Shown here: positions 1-7,933 of the stretch, one piece after another
Position numbering within the stretch: the first letter of the stretch is position 1
How the letters are laid out: each line of letters starts with the position of its first letter
Assembly (NCBI RefSeq): GCF_030817655.1
Contig: NZ_JAUSZM010000003.1
Coordinates: 3,782,001 to 3,846,000, forward strand
Direction of reading: 5' to 3'
DNA: 64,000 nt
Origin: Streptomyces sp. V4I2
GTDB taxonomy: Bacteria; Actinomycetota; Actinomycetes; Streptomycetales; Streptomycetaceae
Notes under the pieces: model-generated
What the model saw: the letters and a program-made list of their open reading frames with translations, nothing else
What the model was told of the DNA's origin: nothing
Databases searched by the model: none
Program-made: the position numbers and the translations under genes

Positions 1-148
1 GACGCAGGAAGGCGGCGAGTTCATGCCGCCGGATCTCCGCGACGGCCGTTCCCGACAGCGTTCCCGACAGCATTCCGGTCGGCGTTCCCGTCGGTGATCC
101 CGATGCCGTCCCCGCCGTCTCCGCCGTCCCCGCCATCTCCTGGGTCAT
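1..148 (-). CDS. Probable MmyB/XRE-type regulator, 5' end only (cut by window edge)
   Basis: Only the first ~49 codons lie in the window. The reading frame opens at the ATG at 148, 10 nt after a GGAGG; another ATG at 157 is too close to that site. After a low-complexity Gly/Thr/Ser-rich leader comes RRHELAAFLR, which resembles the N-terminus of MmyB-type regulators (compare LRELREFLMSRRARVSP in the complete MmyB-type gene at 49814-50695). The gene is divergent from the MFS exporter at 270, and the MmyB-type gene at 49814 is likewise divergent from an MFS gene. Family assignment is inference from this short segment and the context; a MarR or TetR regulator is possible. Confidence 0.5.
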   Translation of the reverse strand, partial: MTQEMAGTAETAGTASGSPTGTPTGMLSGTLSGTAVAEIRRHELAAFLR

Positions 149-213
149 GGTCGTCATGCCTCCAGCCTGCCGCCGCCCGCACCTCGTCCACACCCTGTTT
201 CCAGGTGCTTCTT

Positions 214-239
214 GTACCAGGATAAGAAGACTCTGGTAC
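214..239. promoter_or_regulatory. Inverted repeat in divergent promoter region (candidate operator)
   Basis: Perfect 7-bp arms GTACCAG (214-220) and CTGGTAC (233-239) are separated by 12 nt, between the regulator start at 148 and the MFS start at 270. Overlapping it is ACCAGGATAA (216-225), closely matched by ACCAGGACAA upstream of the second MFS gene of this type (50723-50732). Likely bound by the divergent regulator; this is inferred from position and symmetry only. Confidence 0.5.
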
Positions 240-269
240 CCGTCTCGGAGCGGCCGCAGGCTCATACCC

Positions 270-1700
270 GTGACCGAAACCACGACCACCCCACGCCCGA
301 CCCGCCCCTCCCCCACCCCACCGGAGCTCGGCGGGCTCGGCCTGTTCACGGTGCTGCTGGCCGCGGCACTGCCCCTCGTCGACTTCTTCATCGTCAACGT
401 CGCCCTGCCGACCATCGGCTCGGACCTCGCCGCGAGCGAGTCGGTCCTGGAGCTCGTCGTCTCCGGGTACGGCCTGGCGTACGCCGTCCTGCTCGTCCTC
501 GGCGGCCGGCTCGGCGACCTCTTCGGCCGGCGCCGCCTCTTCCTGGGCGGCATGGCCGCCTTCGGGCTGACCTCGCTGGCGTGCGGGCTCGCGCCCACCG
601 CCTGGACGCTGGTCGCGGCCCGGGTCGCGCAGGGCGCGGCGTCCGCCGCGATGCTGCCGCAGGTGCTCGCCACCATCCAGGCGGCCACCGCGGGCCCGCG
701 CCGCGCCAAGGCGATGAGCCTGTACGGCGCGACGGCCGGCCTGTCGATGGTGGCGAGCCAGATCCTGGGCGGCGTCCTCGTCTCGGCCGACATCGCGGGC
801 ACCGGCTGGCGCTCGGTGTTCCTGGTGAACGTGCCGGTCGTCCTCGTCGGCCTCGTCCTCGCCGCCCGCGCGATCCCGGAGACCCGGGCGCAGCGCCCGG
901 AACCGGTGGACGGCCCCGGCACGCTCCTGCTGGCCGCCTCGCTGATCGCCCTGCTGGCCCCGCTCACCGAGGGCAGGGCGGCGGGCTGGCCGCTGTGGAC
1001 GTGGCTGTCGCTGGCGGCGTTCCCGTTCCTGGCGGCGGCGTTCTACGCGGTGGAGCGCAGGGCGGACCGTCTGGGCCGTACGCCGCTGGTGCCGCCGAGC
1101 CTGTTCCGGCTGGTGTCGTTGCGGCGCGGGCTGGTGATGATCCTGCCGTTCTCCATCGGGTTCAGCGGCTTCATGTTCGTGATCGCGGTGGCCTTGCAGC
1201 AGGGCGCGGGCCTCGGCCCCGTCCAGGCGGGCCTCGCCCTCGCCCCGCTGGCGGTGACGTTCTTCTTCACCTCGCTCGCCGGTCCCCGGCTCATCGCCCG
1301 GTACGGCACCCGGGTGGTGACGGCCGGCTCCCTGTTCCAGGTCGTGGGCGTGGGCCTGATCGCCCTGGCCGCGTGGCGTTCCTGGCCGGACCTCGGCGTC
1401 GTTGCCCTGCTGCCGGGCGGTGCGATCGCCGGGGTGGGCCAGGCCCTCCAACTTCCCGTGATCTTCCGGATCGTCCTGTCCGAGGTGCCGCCCGCGCGGG
1501 CCGGCGTCGGCAGCGGTGTGATGACCACCACCCAGCAGTCGGCGCTGGCGCTGGGTGTGGCCACCCTCGGCACCCTCTTCCTGTCCCTGACTCCGGGTCT
1601 GGGCATGCGGGACGCCCTGGTCATCACGCTTCTCGTACAGCTGGCGGCGATCGCCCTGACCGGTCTGCTGAGCCTGCGGCTGCCGAGGACGATCGACTGA
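270..1700 (+). CDS. MFS drug-efflux transporter, DHA2/QacA-like
   Basis: 476 aa with about 14 hydrophobic segments, the layout of the DHA2 (14-TM) proton antiporter family. Near the N-terminus is the DHA2 feature DFFIVNVALPTI. The loop between TM2 and TM3 carries the MFS motif GRLGDLFGRRR, and antiporter motif C appears as LGGVLVS around residues 155-170. It probably exports small hydrophobic compounds. The frame is open from 147, but the GTG at 270 (protein VTETTTTPRP) is preferred, because the upstream part overlaps the divergent gene and the operator at 214-239. No clear terminator was seen in the 114 nt before the next gene. Confidence 0.88.
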   Translation: MTETTTTPRPTRPSPTPPELGGLGLFTVLLAAALPLVDFFIVNVALPTIGSDLAASESVLELVVSGYGLAYAVLLVLGGRLGDLFGRRRLFLGGMAAFGLTSLACGLAPTAWTLVAARVAQGAASAAMLPQVLATIQAATAGPRRAKAMSLYGATAGLSMVASQILGGVLVSADIAGTGWRSVFLVNVPVVLVGLVLAARAIPETRAQRPEPVDGPGTLLLAASLIALLAPLTEGRAAGWPLWTWLSLAAFPFLAAAFYAVERRADRLGRTPLVPPSLFRLVSLRRGLVMILPFSIGFSGFMFVIAVALQQGAGLGPVQAGLALAPLAVTFFFTSLAGPRLIARYGTRVVTAGSLFQVVGVGLIALAAWRSWPDLGVVALLPGGAIAGVGQALQLPVIFRIVLSEVPPARAGVGSGVMTTTQQSALALGVATLGTLFLSLTPGLGMRDALVITLLVQLAAIALTGLLSLRLPRTID

Positions 1701-1814
1701 GCCCAAGAACACGGGTTGGCCAACGAGCTGTGAAGGATCCCCCGTTGATGTTGGTCTTGCTGCACACTCCTTGCTGCGTCAACGGACTCGCAGGGCGCGG
1801 CCTCTGGAGGCAGC

Positions 1815-2027
1815 ATGCTGGAGATCAACACGAGCAAGGTGAGCCGCTGGGACCAGCACGGGCGCGAGCACGTCGTCCGGGTCCAGCGGGCGGGAATGCA
1901 GCGCACGATCAGCTGCGACACGTGCGGCTGGCGCAAGGGTGCGCAGTTCCTGCCCTGGCTGAAGGCGGAGGAACACCTGGCGGAGGCGCATCAGGCGACG
2001 GTCGATCCGACAGACCGGTCGGCCTAG
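1815..2027 (+). CDS. Small conserved protein with zinc-finger-like CxxC...HxxxxH motif
   Basis: 70 aa. The ATG follows GGAGGCAGC, a strong ribosome binding site. The middle holds CDTCGW, followed about 20 residues later by HLAEAH, so the protein has a potential C2H2-type metal site. Proteins of this size and look are common in Streptomyces without known function. Its 3' end overlaps the convergent VOC gene by 4 nt (2024-2027). Metal binding is inferred from spacing only. Confidence 0.7.
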   Translation: MLEINTSKVSRWDQHGREHVVRVQRAGMQRTISCDTCGWRKGAQFLPWLKAEEHLAEAHQATVDPTDRSA

Positions 2028-2440
2028 TCACCGAGCTCGGTGAAGAGCGTCAGCTGAAGGGCGCCCGGTGCCTCCAGCCGGGAGTTCAGCGAGTTCCACG
2101 GCGTGCGGGTCGGCTCGGCGACCACCTCCGCTCCGGCGGCGGCCAGCTTCTCGGTGGTGGCGACGGAGTCGTCGACCTGGAAGGCGACCCGGATGTGACC
2201 GGCCACGCGCCGCCCGACCTCGACCTCGTCGATGAAGGCGGCGTGGTTCGGGTCGGTCAGCTCCAGGGTGGCCCGGCCGGCGTCGAGGATGGTGACCCGC
2301 CCGCCCTCGGAGGTGAACGCGCCGCGTTCGGGCAGACCGAGGACGTCGCGGTAGAAGTGCAGGGCCGCGTCGTAGTCGGCCGCCGTGACCACCAGGCGGA
2401 GTTCGCGGACAGCGGGTTCCCCGGAGGTTTTCTCGGACAT
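2024..2440 (-). CDS. VOC/glyoxalase-fold protein
   Basis: 138 aa, one typical bleomycin-resistance/glyoxalase domain built of two beta-alpha-beta-beta-beta modules. Landmarks are ALHFYRDVLGLPE (residues ~25-38), TLELTDPNH, GHIRVAFQVDD and GALQLTLF at the C-terminus. The VOC fold covers glyoxalases, dioxygenases and antibiotic-binding proteins; the substrate cannot be told. Of the usual metal ligands only the His of GHIRVAF and a later Glu are evident. It sits next to a TetR gene on the same strand, 69 nt downstream. Confidence 0.82.
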   Translation of the reverse strand: MSEKTSGEPAVRELRLVVTAADYDAALHFYRDVLGLPERGAFTSEGGRVTILDAGRATLELTDPNHAAFIDEVEVGRRVAGHIRVAFQVDDSVATTEKLAAAGAEVVAEPTRTPWNSLNSRLEAPGALQLTLFTELGD

Positions 2441-2509
2441 GTCGGCTCCTCGGAGATCGCGGGTTCTGAACCCGACAACCCGGCGCTGTGCCGGGCGATT
2501 CCCGCCGCC

Positions 2510-3100
2510 CTAGACCCCCAGCCCCCGCAGCAGCAGCCCCACCACCGCATCGAACTCGTCCTCCACGCCCGGCAGTTCCCACTCCCGGTGGTAGCCGGGG
2601 TCGTGGAAGCGGCCGGTCGCCTGGAACAGGGCGCGGGCCGTGGCGGCCGGGTCGGCGACCGTGAACACGCCCGCGTCCACGCCCGCCCGGACGATCCGGG
2701 TCAGCTGCCCGGTGAGGTCGGTGATGTGCTCGGCGACCGCCCCGCCGTTCTCGTCGGTCAGCACCATGTACGTGGCGAACAGCTCGGGGTCGTCGCCCGC
2801 CTTGCGGCGCTTGGCCTCGAAGAGGGCCGCGAGCCAGTCGCCGAGGCGCTGTCGGGGGTCACGGGACGCGTCGGCGGCGATCCCGGCCAGGGACTCGGAC
2901 GTGCGGTCCAGCCACCGCTTGGTGACCGCCTCCCGCAGCGCCGCCTTCGTGCGGAAGTGGCGGTAGACGCTGCCGTGGCTGACGCCGAGCGCGCGGGCCA
3001 CGTCCACCACGGTCGCCTTGGCCGGGCCGTGGCGGCGCAGCACCTCCTCGGTCGCTTCGAGGATGCGCTCGGCGGTCAGGATCTCGCTGGTCGGTGGCAT
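2510..3100 (-). CDS. TetR-family transcriptional regulator
   Basis: 196 aa. An N-terminal TetR helix-turn-helix (residues ~10-55) includes VDVARALGVSHGSVYRHF, a textbook recognition helix. The C-terminal ligand-binding domain is all-helical and ends with VGLLLRGLGV. It lies 25 nt downstream of the aldo-keto reductase gene on the same strand, so the two are probably co-transcribed and the regulator may act on the large palindrome at 4144-4185 in front of the pair. The ligand is unknown. Confidence 0.88.
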   Translation of the reverse strand: MPPTSEILTAERILEATEEVLRRHGPAKATVVDVARALGVSHGSVYRHFRTKAALREAVTKRWLDRTSESLAGIAADASRDPRQRLGDWLAALFEAKRRKAGDDPELFATYMVLTDENGGAVAEHITDLTGQLTRIVRAGVDAGVFTVADPAATARALFQATGRFHDPGYHREWELPGVEDEFDAVVGLLLRGLGV

Positions 3101-3125
3101 GAGCAGACCGTACCCGGCGCCCGCC

Positions 3126-4130
3126 TCAGGCCTCGAGGTGCGCCATCTGGGCCGCCGGGTAGCGCTCGCCCGCGGCGGCTCCGGCCGGTACGGCCTCCTC
3201 GATCGCGGCGAGGTCGGCCGCGTCCAGCGTGATGTCGAGTGCGCCGAGGGACTCCGTGAGCCGTTCGCGGGTACGGGCGCCGACCAGCGGCACGATGTCG
3301 TCGCCCCGCGAGAGCACCCAGGCGATGGCGATCTGCGCGACGCTGGTGCCCTTCTGCTCGGCGATCTTCCGCAGCGCCTCGACGAGGTTCAGGTTGTGCT
3401 GGAGGTTCTCGCCCTGGAAGCGCGGGGACATCGCCCGGAAGTCGTTCGCGGCGAGCTGCCGGTCGCCGGTGAAGTGGCCGGAGATCAGACCGCGGGACAG
3501 GACGCCGTACGCCGTGACGCCGATGCCCAGTTCGCGGGTGGTCGGCAGGATCTCGTCCTCGATGCCGCGGGAGATCAGCGAGTACTCGATCTGGAGGTCG
3601 CTGACGGGGGCGGTGGCGGCGGCCCGGCGGATGGTGTCGGCGCCGACCTCGCTCAGGCCGACATGCCGGACGTACCCCTTCTCGACCAGTTCGGCGATCG
3701 CGCCGACCGTCTCCTCGATCGGGACGGCCGGGTCGAGCCGGGCGATCCGGTAGACGTCGATGTGGTCGACGCCGAGGCGCTGGAGCGAGTACGCGGCGAA
3801 GTTCTTCACGGCGGCCGGGCGGCCGTCATATCCGGACCAGCCGCCGTCCGGGTCGCGCAGCGCGCCGAACTTCACGCTGACCAGGGCCTGTTCGCGACGG
3901 GCGGCGGGCGCGGTGCGCAGGGCCTCGCCGATGAGGAGTTCGTTGTGGCCCATGCCGTAGAAGTCGCCGGTGTCGAGCAGGGTCACGCCCGCCTCCAGGG
4001 CGGCGTGGACGGTGGCGATCGACTCGGCGCGGTCGGCGTCGCCGTACAGCGCGGACATGCCCATGCAGCCGAGGCCGAGGGCGGAGACCTGGGGGCCGGT
4101 GCTTCCGAGAGTGCGCGTGTGCATCGTCAT
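3126..4130 (-). CDS. Aldo/keto reductase
   Basis: 334 aa TIM-barrel NADPH-dependent oxidoreductase. Visible are the N-terminal GLGCMGMS, the catalytic Asp/Tyr region LLDTGDFYGMGHNELLIG and the Lys in VSVKFGAL. In most members the fourth catalytic residue is the His of YYQHRVDP; here the aligned segment reads VYRIARLDP, so that His is absent. The start is placed at the ATG at 4130, behind GGTGGG; the frame stays open to 4166, but that would run into the palindrome. It heads an apparent two-gene unit with the TetR gene downstream. Confidence 0.85.
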   Translation of the reverse strand: MTMHTRTLGSTGPQVSALGLGCMGMSALYGDADRAESIATVHAALEAGVTLLDTGDFYGMGHNELLIGEALRTAPAARREQALVSVKFGALRDPDGGWSGYDGRPAAVKNFAAYSLQRLGVDHIDVYRIARLDPAVPIEETVGAIAELVEKGYVRHVGLSEVGADTIRRAAATAPVSDLQIEYSLISRGIEDEILPTTRELGIGVTAYGVLSRGLISGHFTGDRQLAANDFRAMSPRFQGENLQHNLNLVEALRKIAEQKGTSVAQIAIAWVLSRGDDIVPLVGARTRERLTESLGALDITLDAADLAAIEEAVPAGAAAGERYPAAQMAHLEA

Positions 4131-4143
4131 GACACCCACCATG

Positions 4144-4185
4144 ACATGACAGCTGACAGATATCAATATCTGTCAGCTGTCATGT
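4144..4185. promoter_or_regulatory. 42-bp perfect palindrome (operator) upstream of the aldo-keto reductase
   Basis: Two 20-bp arms, 4144-4163 and 4166-4185, are perfect reverse complements around a CA centre. Each arm contains TGACA/TGTCA half-sites (for example ATGACAGCTGACAG), and extra copies lie at 4142-4146 and 4185-4189, so several dimers could bind. It lies 14 nt upstream of the chosen start of the reductase. The adjacent TetR protein is the obvious candidate ligand. It could also act as an RNA hairpin ending transcripts of the gene at 4267-5214, but there is no U-run. Confidence 0.7.
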
Positions 4186-4266
4186 GTCAGGTGCCAGCCA
4201 CTTACCGCTGCACGGGTACCCCGCGAGCCGCGCTCAGCCCCCTCCCCACTCAGCCCCGCTCCCCAC

Positions 4267-5214
4267 TCAGCCCTGCTTCAGCGGCAGCGCCAGGTCCACG
4301 ACCTTGCGGCCGCCGTCGAAGGTGCCGGTGCGGGTGACCGAGCCGTTCAGCAGGTCCACGCGGTAGAGGCGCTGGGCGCCGCCGACCGCCAGGACGCCGT
4401 ACGCCGTGTTCGAGCCGGTGCGCCGCGAGGTGTAGACGTCGAAGCCCGCGTCAGGGCCCGCGTCGACGCCGAGCTTGCCGGTGGGCGCGAGGTTGCCCGC
4501 GTTGGCCGGGGACTGGACGGCGACCTGGTCGTTCACCGTGTCCACGTCGAAGAGGGTGGTGGCGGTGGTCGCGGAGAGGTCGTTGTTCGTGTACGCCGCA
4601 CCCGTCACGCCGGCCGCCGTGGCACCGGTCGTCGCGGGCGGCACGGGCGGGTTGGTGAGGGTGCCGTCGACCGCGGTGGTGCCGGCGGCGGGCGCGCCGG
4701 CCGGGTCGTCGATGTTGTGGCGGAGGTTCTGGCCGGTGTCGCTGATGACCCGGAGCCGGTTGGCGGCCGGGTTGAAGTCGACGCCGAAGGCCGCGCCCTG
4801 CAGGGCCACGCTCAGCTGCGAGACCTTGGTGGCCTTGGCGCCGATCTCGCGGATCGTGTAGATGCCGCCCTTGTCGCCGACGCCGTACAGCTTGCCGTTC
4901 TGCACCCGGTAGTCGATGCCGACGAGCTTGCTGTCGCCCTTGAGGCCGCCCACCTTGCCGAGCGGGAGGACGCGGTCCGGCCGGTCGACGCGGAAGCTGA
5001 CGAGACGCCGGTCGTCCGTGAGGCCGATCACGGTGAGCCGGTCGCCGGCGACGCCCTGCGCCCCGGCCACCGAGCCGCCCTGGGTGCTGATCGCCGAGGA
5101 GTCGCTCTCCTGCCCCTGGCCCTGCCCCTGCCCCCTGTCGCTCGCGGCGACATAGCCGACGGAACCGATGGCCAGGGCCAGAACGGCCGCCCCGATGACT
5201 GCTTGCTTGCGCAT
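4267..5214 (-). CDS. Secreted DUF4394-type protein
   Basis: 315 aa. An N-terminal signal-like segment (AVIGAAVLALAIGSVGYVAA) is followed by a low-complexity RGQGQGQGQE linker. The rest resembles DUF4394 proteins: repeated beta-strand blocks such as RLTVIGLTDDRRLVSFRVD, LVGIDYRVQNGKLYGVGD and FGVDFNPAANRLRVISDTGQNLRHN. These look like beta-propeller blades and are probably extracytoplasmic. The molecular function is unknown. The start at 5214 follows GGGGG. The gene has no evident operon partner. Confidence 0.8.
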   Translation of the reverse strand: MRKQAVIGAAVLALAIGSVGYVAASDRGQGQGQGQESDSSAISTQGGSVAGAQGVAGDRLTVIGLTDDRRLVSFRVDRPDRVLPLGKVGGLKGDSKLVGIDYRVQNGKLYGVGDKGGIYTIREIGAKATKVSQLSVALQGAAFGVDFNPAANRLRVISDTGQNLRHNIDDPAGAPAAGTTAVDGTLTNPPVPPATTGATAAGVTGAAYTNNDLSATTATTLFDVDTVNDQVAVQSPANAGNLAPTGKLGVDAGPDAGFDVYTSRRTGSNTAYGVLAVGGAQRLYRVDLLNGSVTRTGTFDGGRKVVDLALPLKQG

Positions 5215-5304
5215 GATGCCCCCGTGTAGGTCGGTCACCGCGCCCCGCACTCTGCGAGCCGCGTATGACCTCCTCTTCGGAGCAGCAGGTGTCCTGGATG
5301 GGCG

Positions 5305-5344
5305 AAACCCCGGTTCCGTTACGTCTGTTACGGAACCGGGGTTT
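5305..5344. terminator. Strong hairpin terminator downstream of glyS
   Basis: 15-bp perfect stem AAACCCCGGTTCCGT (5305-5319) / ACGGAACCGGGGTTT (5330-5344) with a 10-nt loop. It lies 31 nt past the glyS stop and is flanked by A/T runs on both sides, so it could act in both directions. Confidence 0.8.
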
Positions 5345-5375
5345 TCGTGTGCTCTTCGTGACTAGCGGCCGATCA

Positions 5376-6758
5376 CTAGCAGCCGATCAGTCGGCTCGCC
5401 AGGTACCCCTCGATCTGGTCCAGCGATACGCGCTCCTGCTTCATCGAGTCACGCTCGCGCACCGTCACCGCGTTGTCGTCCAGGGTGTCGAAGTCGACGG
5501 TCACGCAGAACGGCGTACCGATCTCGTCCTGGCGGCGGTAGCGGCGGCCGATGGCGCCGGCGTCGTCGAAGTCGATGTTCCAGTTCTGGCGCAGCGTCTG
5601 GGCCAGGCCCTTGGCCTTCGGGGACAGCTCGGCGTTCCGCGACAGGGGAAGCACCGCGGCCTTCACCGGGGCCAGCCGCGGGTCGAGGCGCAGCACCGTG
5701 CGCTTCTCCAGCTTGCCCTTGGCGTTGGGCGCCTCGTCCTCGATGTAGGCGTCGAGCAGGAAGGCGAGCATCGCGCGCCCGACACCGGCCGCCGGCTCGA
5801 TGACGTACGGGGTCCAGCGCTCCTGGGCGTCCTGGTCGAAGTACGACAGGTCCTGGCCGGAGGCCTTGGAGTGGGCGCCGAGGTCGTAGTCGGTGCGGTT
5901 GGCGACGCCCTCCAGCTCACCCCACTCGTTGCCGCCGAACTGGAAGCGGTACTCGATGTCGGCGGTGCGCTTGGAGTAGTGGGAGAGCTTCTCCTTGGGG
6001 TGGTCGTACCACCGCATGTTCTCTTCGCGCAGGCCGAGGCCGGTGTACCAGTTCCAGCGCTGCTCCATCCAGTACTCCTGCCACTGCTCGTCCTCGCCCG
6101 GCTTGACGAAGAACTCCATCTCCATCTGCTCGAACTCGCGGGTGCGGAAGATGAAGTTGCCGGGCGTGATCTCGTTGCGGAAGGACTTGCCCATCTGGGC
6201 GATGCCGAACGGCGGCTTGCGGCGCGAAGTGGTCTGCACCTGGGCGAAGTTGGTGAAGATGCCCTGCGCGGTCTCCGGACGCAGGTAGGCGATCGAGCCG
6301 CTGTCCTGGGTCGGGCCGAGGTGGGTGGAGAGCAGACCCGAGAACTGCTTGGGCTCGGTGAACTGACCCTTGTTGCCGCAGTTGGGGCAGTTCACGTCCG
6401 CCAGGCCGTTCGCCGGCGGGCGGTTGTGCTTGGCCTCGTACGCCTCTTCAAGGTGGTCGGCACGGAACCGCTTGTGACAGGAGGTGCACTCGGTGAGCGG
6501 GTCCGTGAAGGTGGCGACGTGGCCGGAGGCGACCCAGACCTCGGGGGCCAGGATCACGGACGAGTCGATACCGACCACGTCCTCGCGCGACGTCACCATG
6601 TAGCGCCACCACTGGCGCTTGAGGTTCTCCTTGAGCTCGACACCGAGGGGCCCGTAGTCCCAGGCGGCCCTGGTGCCGCCGTAGATCTCACTGCTGGGGA
6701 ATACGAAGCCACGGCGCTTGCTCAGGCTGACGATGGTGTCGATCTTGTCGGCGGCCAC
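5376..6758 (-). CDS. glyS: Glycyl-tRNA synthetase (homodimeric, class II)
   Basis: 460 aa, the usual length for the alpha2-type bacterial GlyRS. It charges tRNA-Gly. Class II features include FPSSEIYGG and YGPLGVELKENLKRQWW near the N-terminus, the motif-2-like RPETAQGIFTNF, and motif-3-like PAAGVGRAMLAFL; an anticodon-binding domain follows (LPLSRNAEL onward). Two CxxC pairs (CTSCHKRF and CPNCGNKG, about residues 99-140) form the zinc ribbon seen in this subtype. The gene is divergent from the zinc-uptake gene znuA. Confidence 0.96.
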   Translation of the reverse strand: MAADKIDTIVSLSKRRGFVFPSSEIYGGTRAAWDYGPLGVELKENLKRQWWRYMVTSREDVVGIDSSVILAPEVWVASGHVATFTDPLTECTSCHKRFRADHLEEAYEAKHNRPPANGLADVNCPNCGNKGQFTEPKQFSGLLSTHLGPTQDSGSIAYLRPETAQGIFTNFAQVQTTSRRKPPFGIAQMGKSFRNEITPGNFIFRTREFEQMEMEFFVKPGEDEQWQEYWMEQRWNWYTGLGLREENMRWYDHPKEKLSHYSKRTADIEYRFQFGGNEWGELEGVANRTDYDLGAHSKASGQDLSYFDQDAQERWTPYVIEPAAGVGRAMLAFLLDAYIEDEAPNAKGKLEKRTVLRLDPRLAPVKAAVLPLSRNAELSPKAKGLAQTLRQNWNIDFDDAGAIGRRYRRQDEIGTPFCVTVDFDTLDDNAVTVRERDSMKQERVSLDQIEGYLASRLIGC

Positions 6759-6895
6759 GGTGCTCTCTTCATTACGACGACGGGCGACGAAGCGAGATGC
6801 TTCAGAGCATTGCTTCAGAGCGAATGCTTCAGGTTACCGGCGTGGGCTCCCCTCCAATCAAATCGGTCCCGGTACCAGGTCTCTCACCACGTTTG

Positions 6896-6935
6896 TTGAC
6901 AACGGTTTCCATATTTGTTGAAAATGACTGTCATG
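6896..6935 (+). promoter_or_regulatory. znuA promoter with Zur-box-like palindrome overlapping the start codon
   Basis: A consensus-like -35 TTGACA lies at 6896-6901. About 20 nt on is TGAAAATGACTGTCATGA (6919-6936), which resembles the TGAAAATGATTTTCA type of actinobacterial Zur box and contains the palindrome ATGACTGTCAT. The zinc-uptake operon and zur itself follow, which supports Zur control. No clear -10 or Shine-Dalgarno is visible before the ATG at 6933. Confidence 0.55.
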
Positions 6936-7901
6936 AACGTACGACGACAGCACATATCCGGCATCGCGGTCGCCGCGGCCACCGCCCTCGGCCTCGGCAC
7001 CCTCTCCGCCTGCTCCAGCGACAGCGAGGCGGCGGGCGGCACGGACAAGTTCGACGTCGTCGCCTCGTTCTACCCGATGGCCTTTCTCGCCGAGCAGATC
7101 GGCGGCGACCATGTGAACGTCACCAGTCTGACCGAGCCCGGCCAGGAGCCGCACGACCTGGAGATCAGCGCCAAGCAGACCGCGCAGCTCCAGGAGTCCG
7201 ACGCGGTGCTCTACCTCAAGGACCTCCAGCCCGCCGTCGACAAGGCGGTCGCGCAGGCCGACGTCAAGAACAAGATCGACGCGGCCACCCTGACCAAGCT
7301 GGAGGACCACGGCTCCGTGGAGCACGAGCACGAGGGCGAGGAGCCCGCCGCGGAGGAGCCCTCCGAGGAGGAGGAGCACGCCCTCGACCCGCACATCTGG
7401 CTCGACCCGGTGAAGTACGCCGAGGTCGCCGAGGGCGTCGCCAAGTCCTTCGAGAAGGCCGACCCGGACAACGCGGCGGACTACGAGAAGAACGCCGCCG
7501 CGCTGGCCAAGAAGCTCGGCGACCTCGACACCGCGTTCGCGGACGGCCTGAAGAACACCGACAGCAAGGTCTTCTTCACCAACCACGCCGCCTTCGGCTA
7601 CCTCGCCGAGCGCTACGGCCTGACCATGGAGGCCATCTCCGGCCTCGACCCGGAGAGCGAGCCCAGCCCGGCCCGGATCAAGGAACTCCAGGAGGAGGCC
7701 AAGGCCGACGGCGTCACCACCGTCTTCTACGAGACACTGGTGTCCGACAAGACCGCGAAGACCCTCGCCCAGGACGCGGGCCTCAAGACGGACGTCCTCG
7801 ACCCGCTCGAGGGCATCACCGACAAGTCCAAGGGCGACGACTACTTCCAGGTCATGGAGTCCAACCTGACCGCGCTGAAAACCGCTCTCGGCGCCAAGTG
7901 A
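6933..7901 (+). CDS. znuA: Zinc ABC transporter substrate-binding lipoprotein
   Basis: 322 aa cluster A-I (ZnuA/TroA) metal-binding protein. An N-terminal lipoprotein signal ends in the lipobox LSAC around residue 27, so it is anchored outside the membrane. The mature part has VVASFYPMAFLAEQIGG and EPHDLEIS (first metal His), an acidic His-rich loop containing VEHEHEGEE and EEEEHALDPHIW typical of zinc binders, then TNHAAFGYLAERYGL and FYETLVSDKTAKTLAQDAG. The start at 6933 (MNVRRQH) is chosen over an ATG at 6924. It is the first gene of znuA-znuC-znuB-zur. Confidence 0.94.
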   Translation: MNVRRQHISGIAVAAATALGLGTLSACSSDSEAAGGTDKFDVVASFYPMAFLAEQIGGDHVNVTSLTEPGQEPHDLEISAKQTAQLQESDAVLYLKDLQPAVDKAVAQADVKNKIDAATLTKLEDHGSVEHEHEGEEPAAEEPSEEEEHALDPHIWLDPVKYAEVAEGVAKSFEKADPDNAADYEKNAAALAKKLGDLDTAFADGLKNTDSKVFFTNHAAFGYLAERYGLTMEAISGLDPESEPSPARIKELQEEAKADGVTTVFYETLVSDKTAKTLAQDAGLKTDVLDPLEGITDKSKGDDYFQVMESNLTALKTALGAK

Positions 7902-7933
7902 CCGCTGCGGAGCACGGAGTTACGGAGGACCTC

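Noticed and set aside
5345..6932. T-box or other tRNA-sensing riboswitch before glyS
   Set aside because: The glyS leader of the minus strand is short and contains no T-box sequence; such control of glyS is not expected in Streptomyces.
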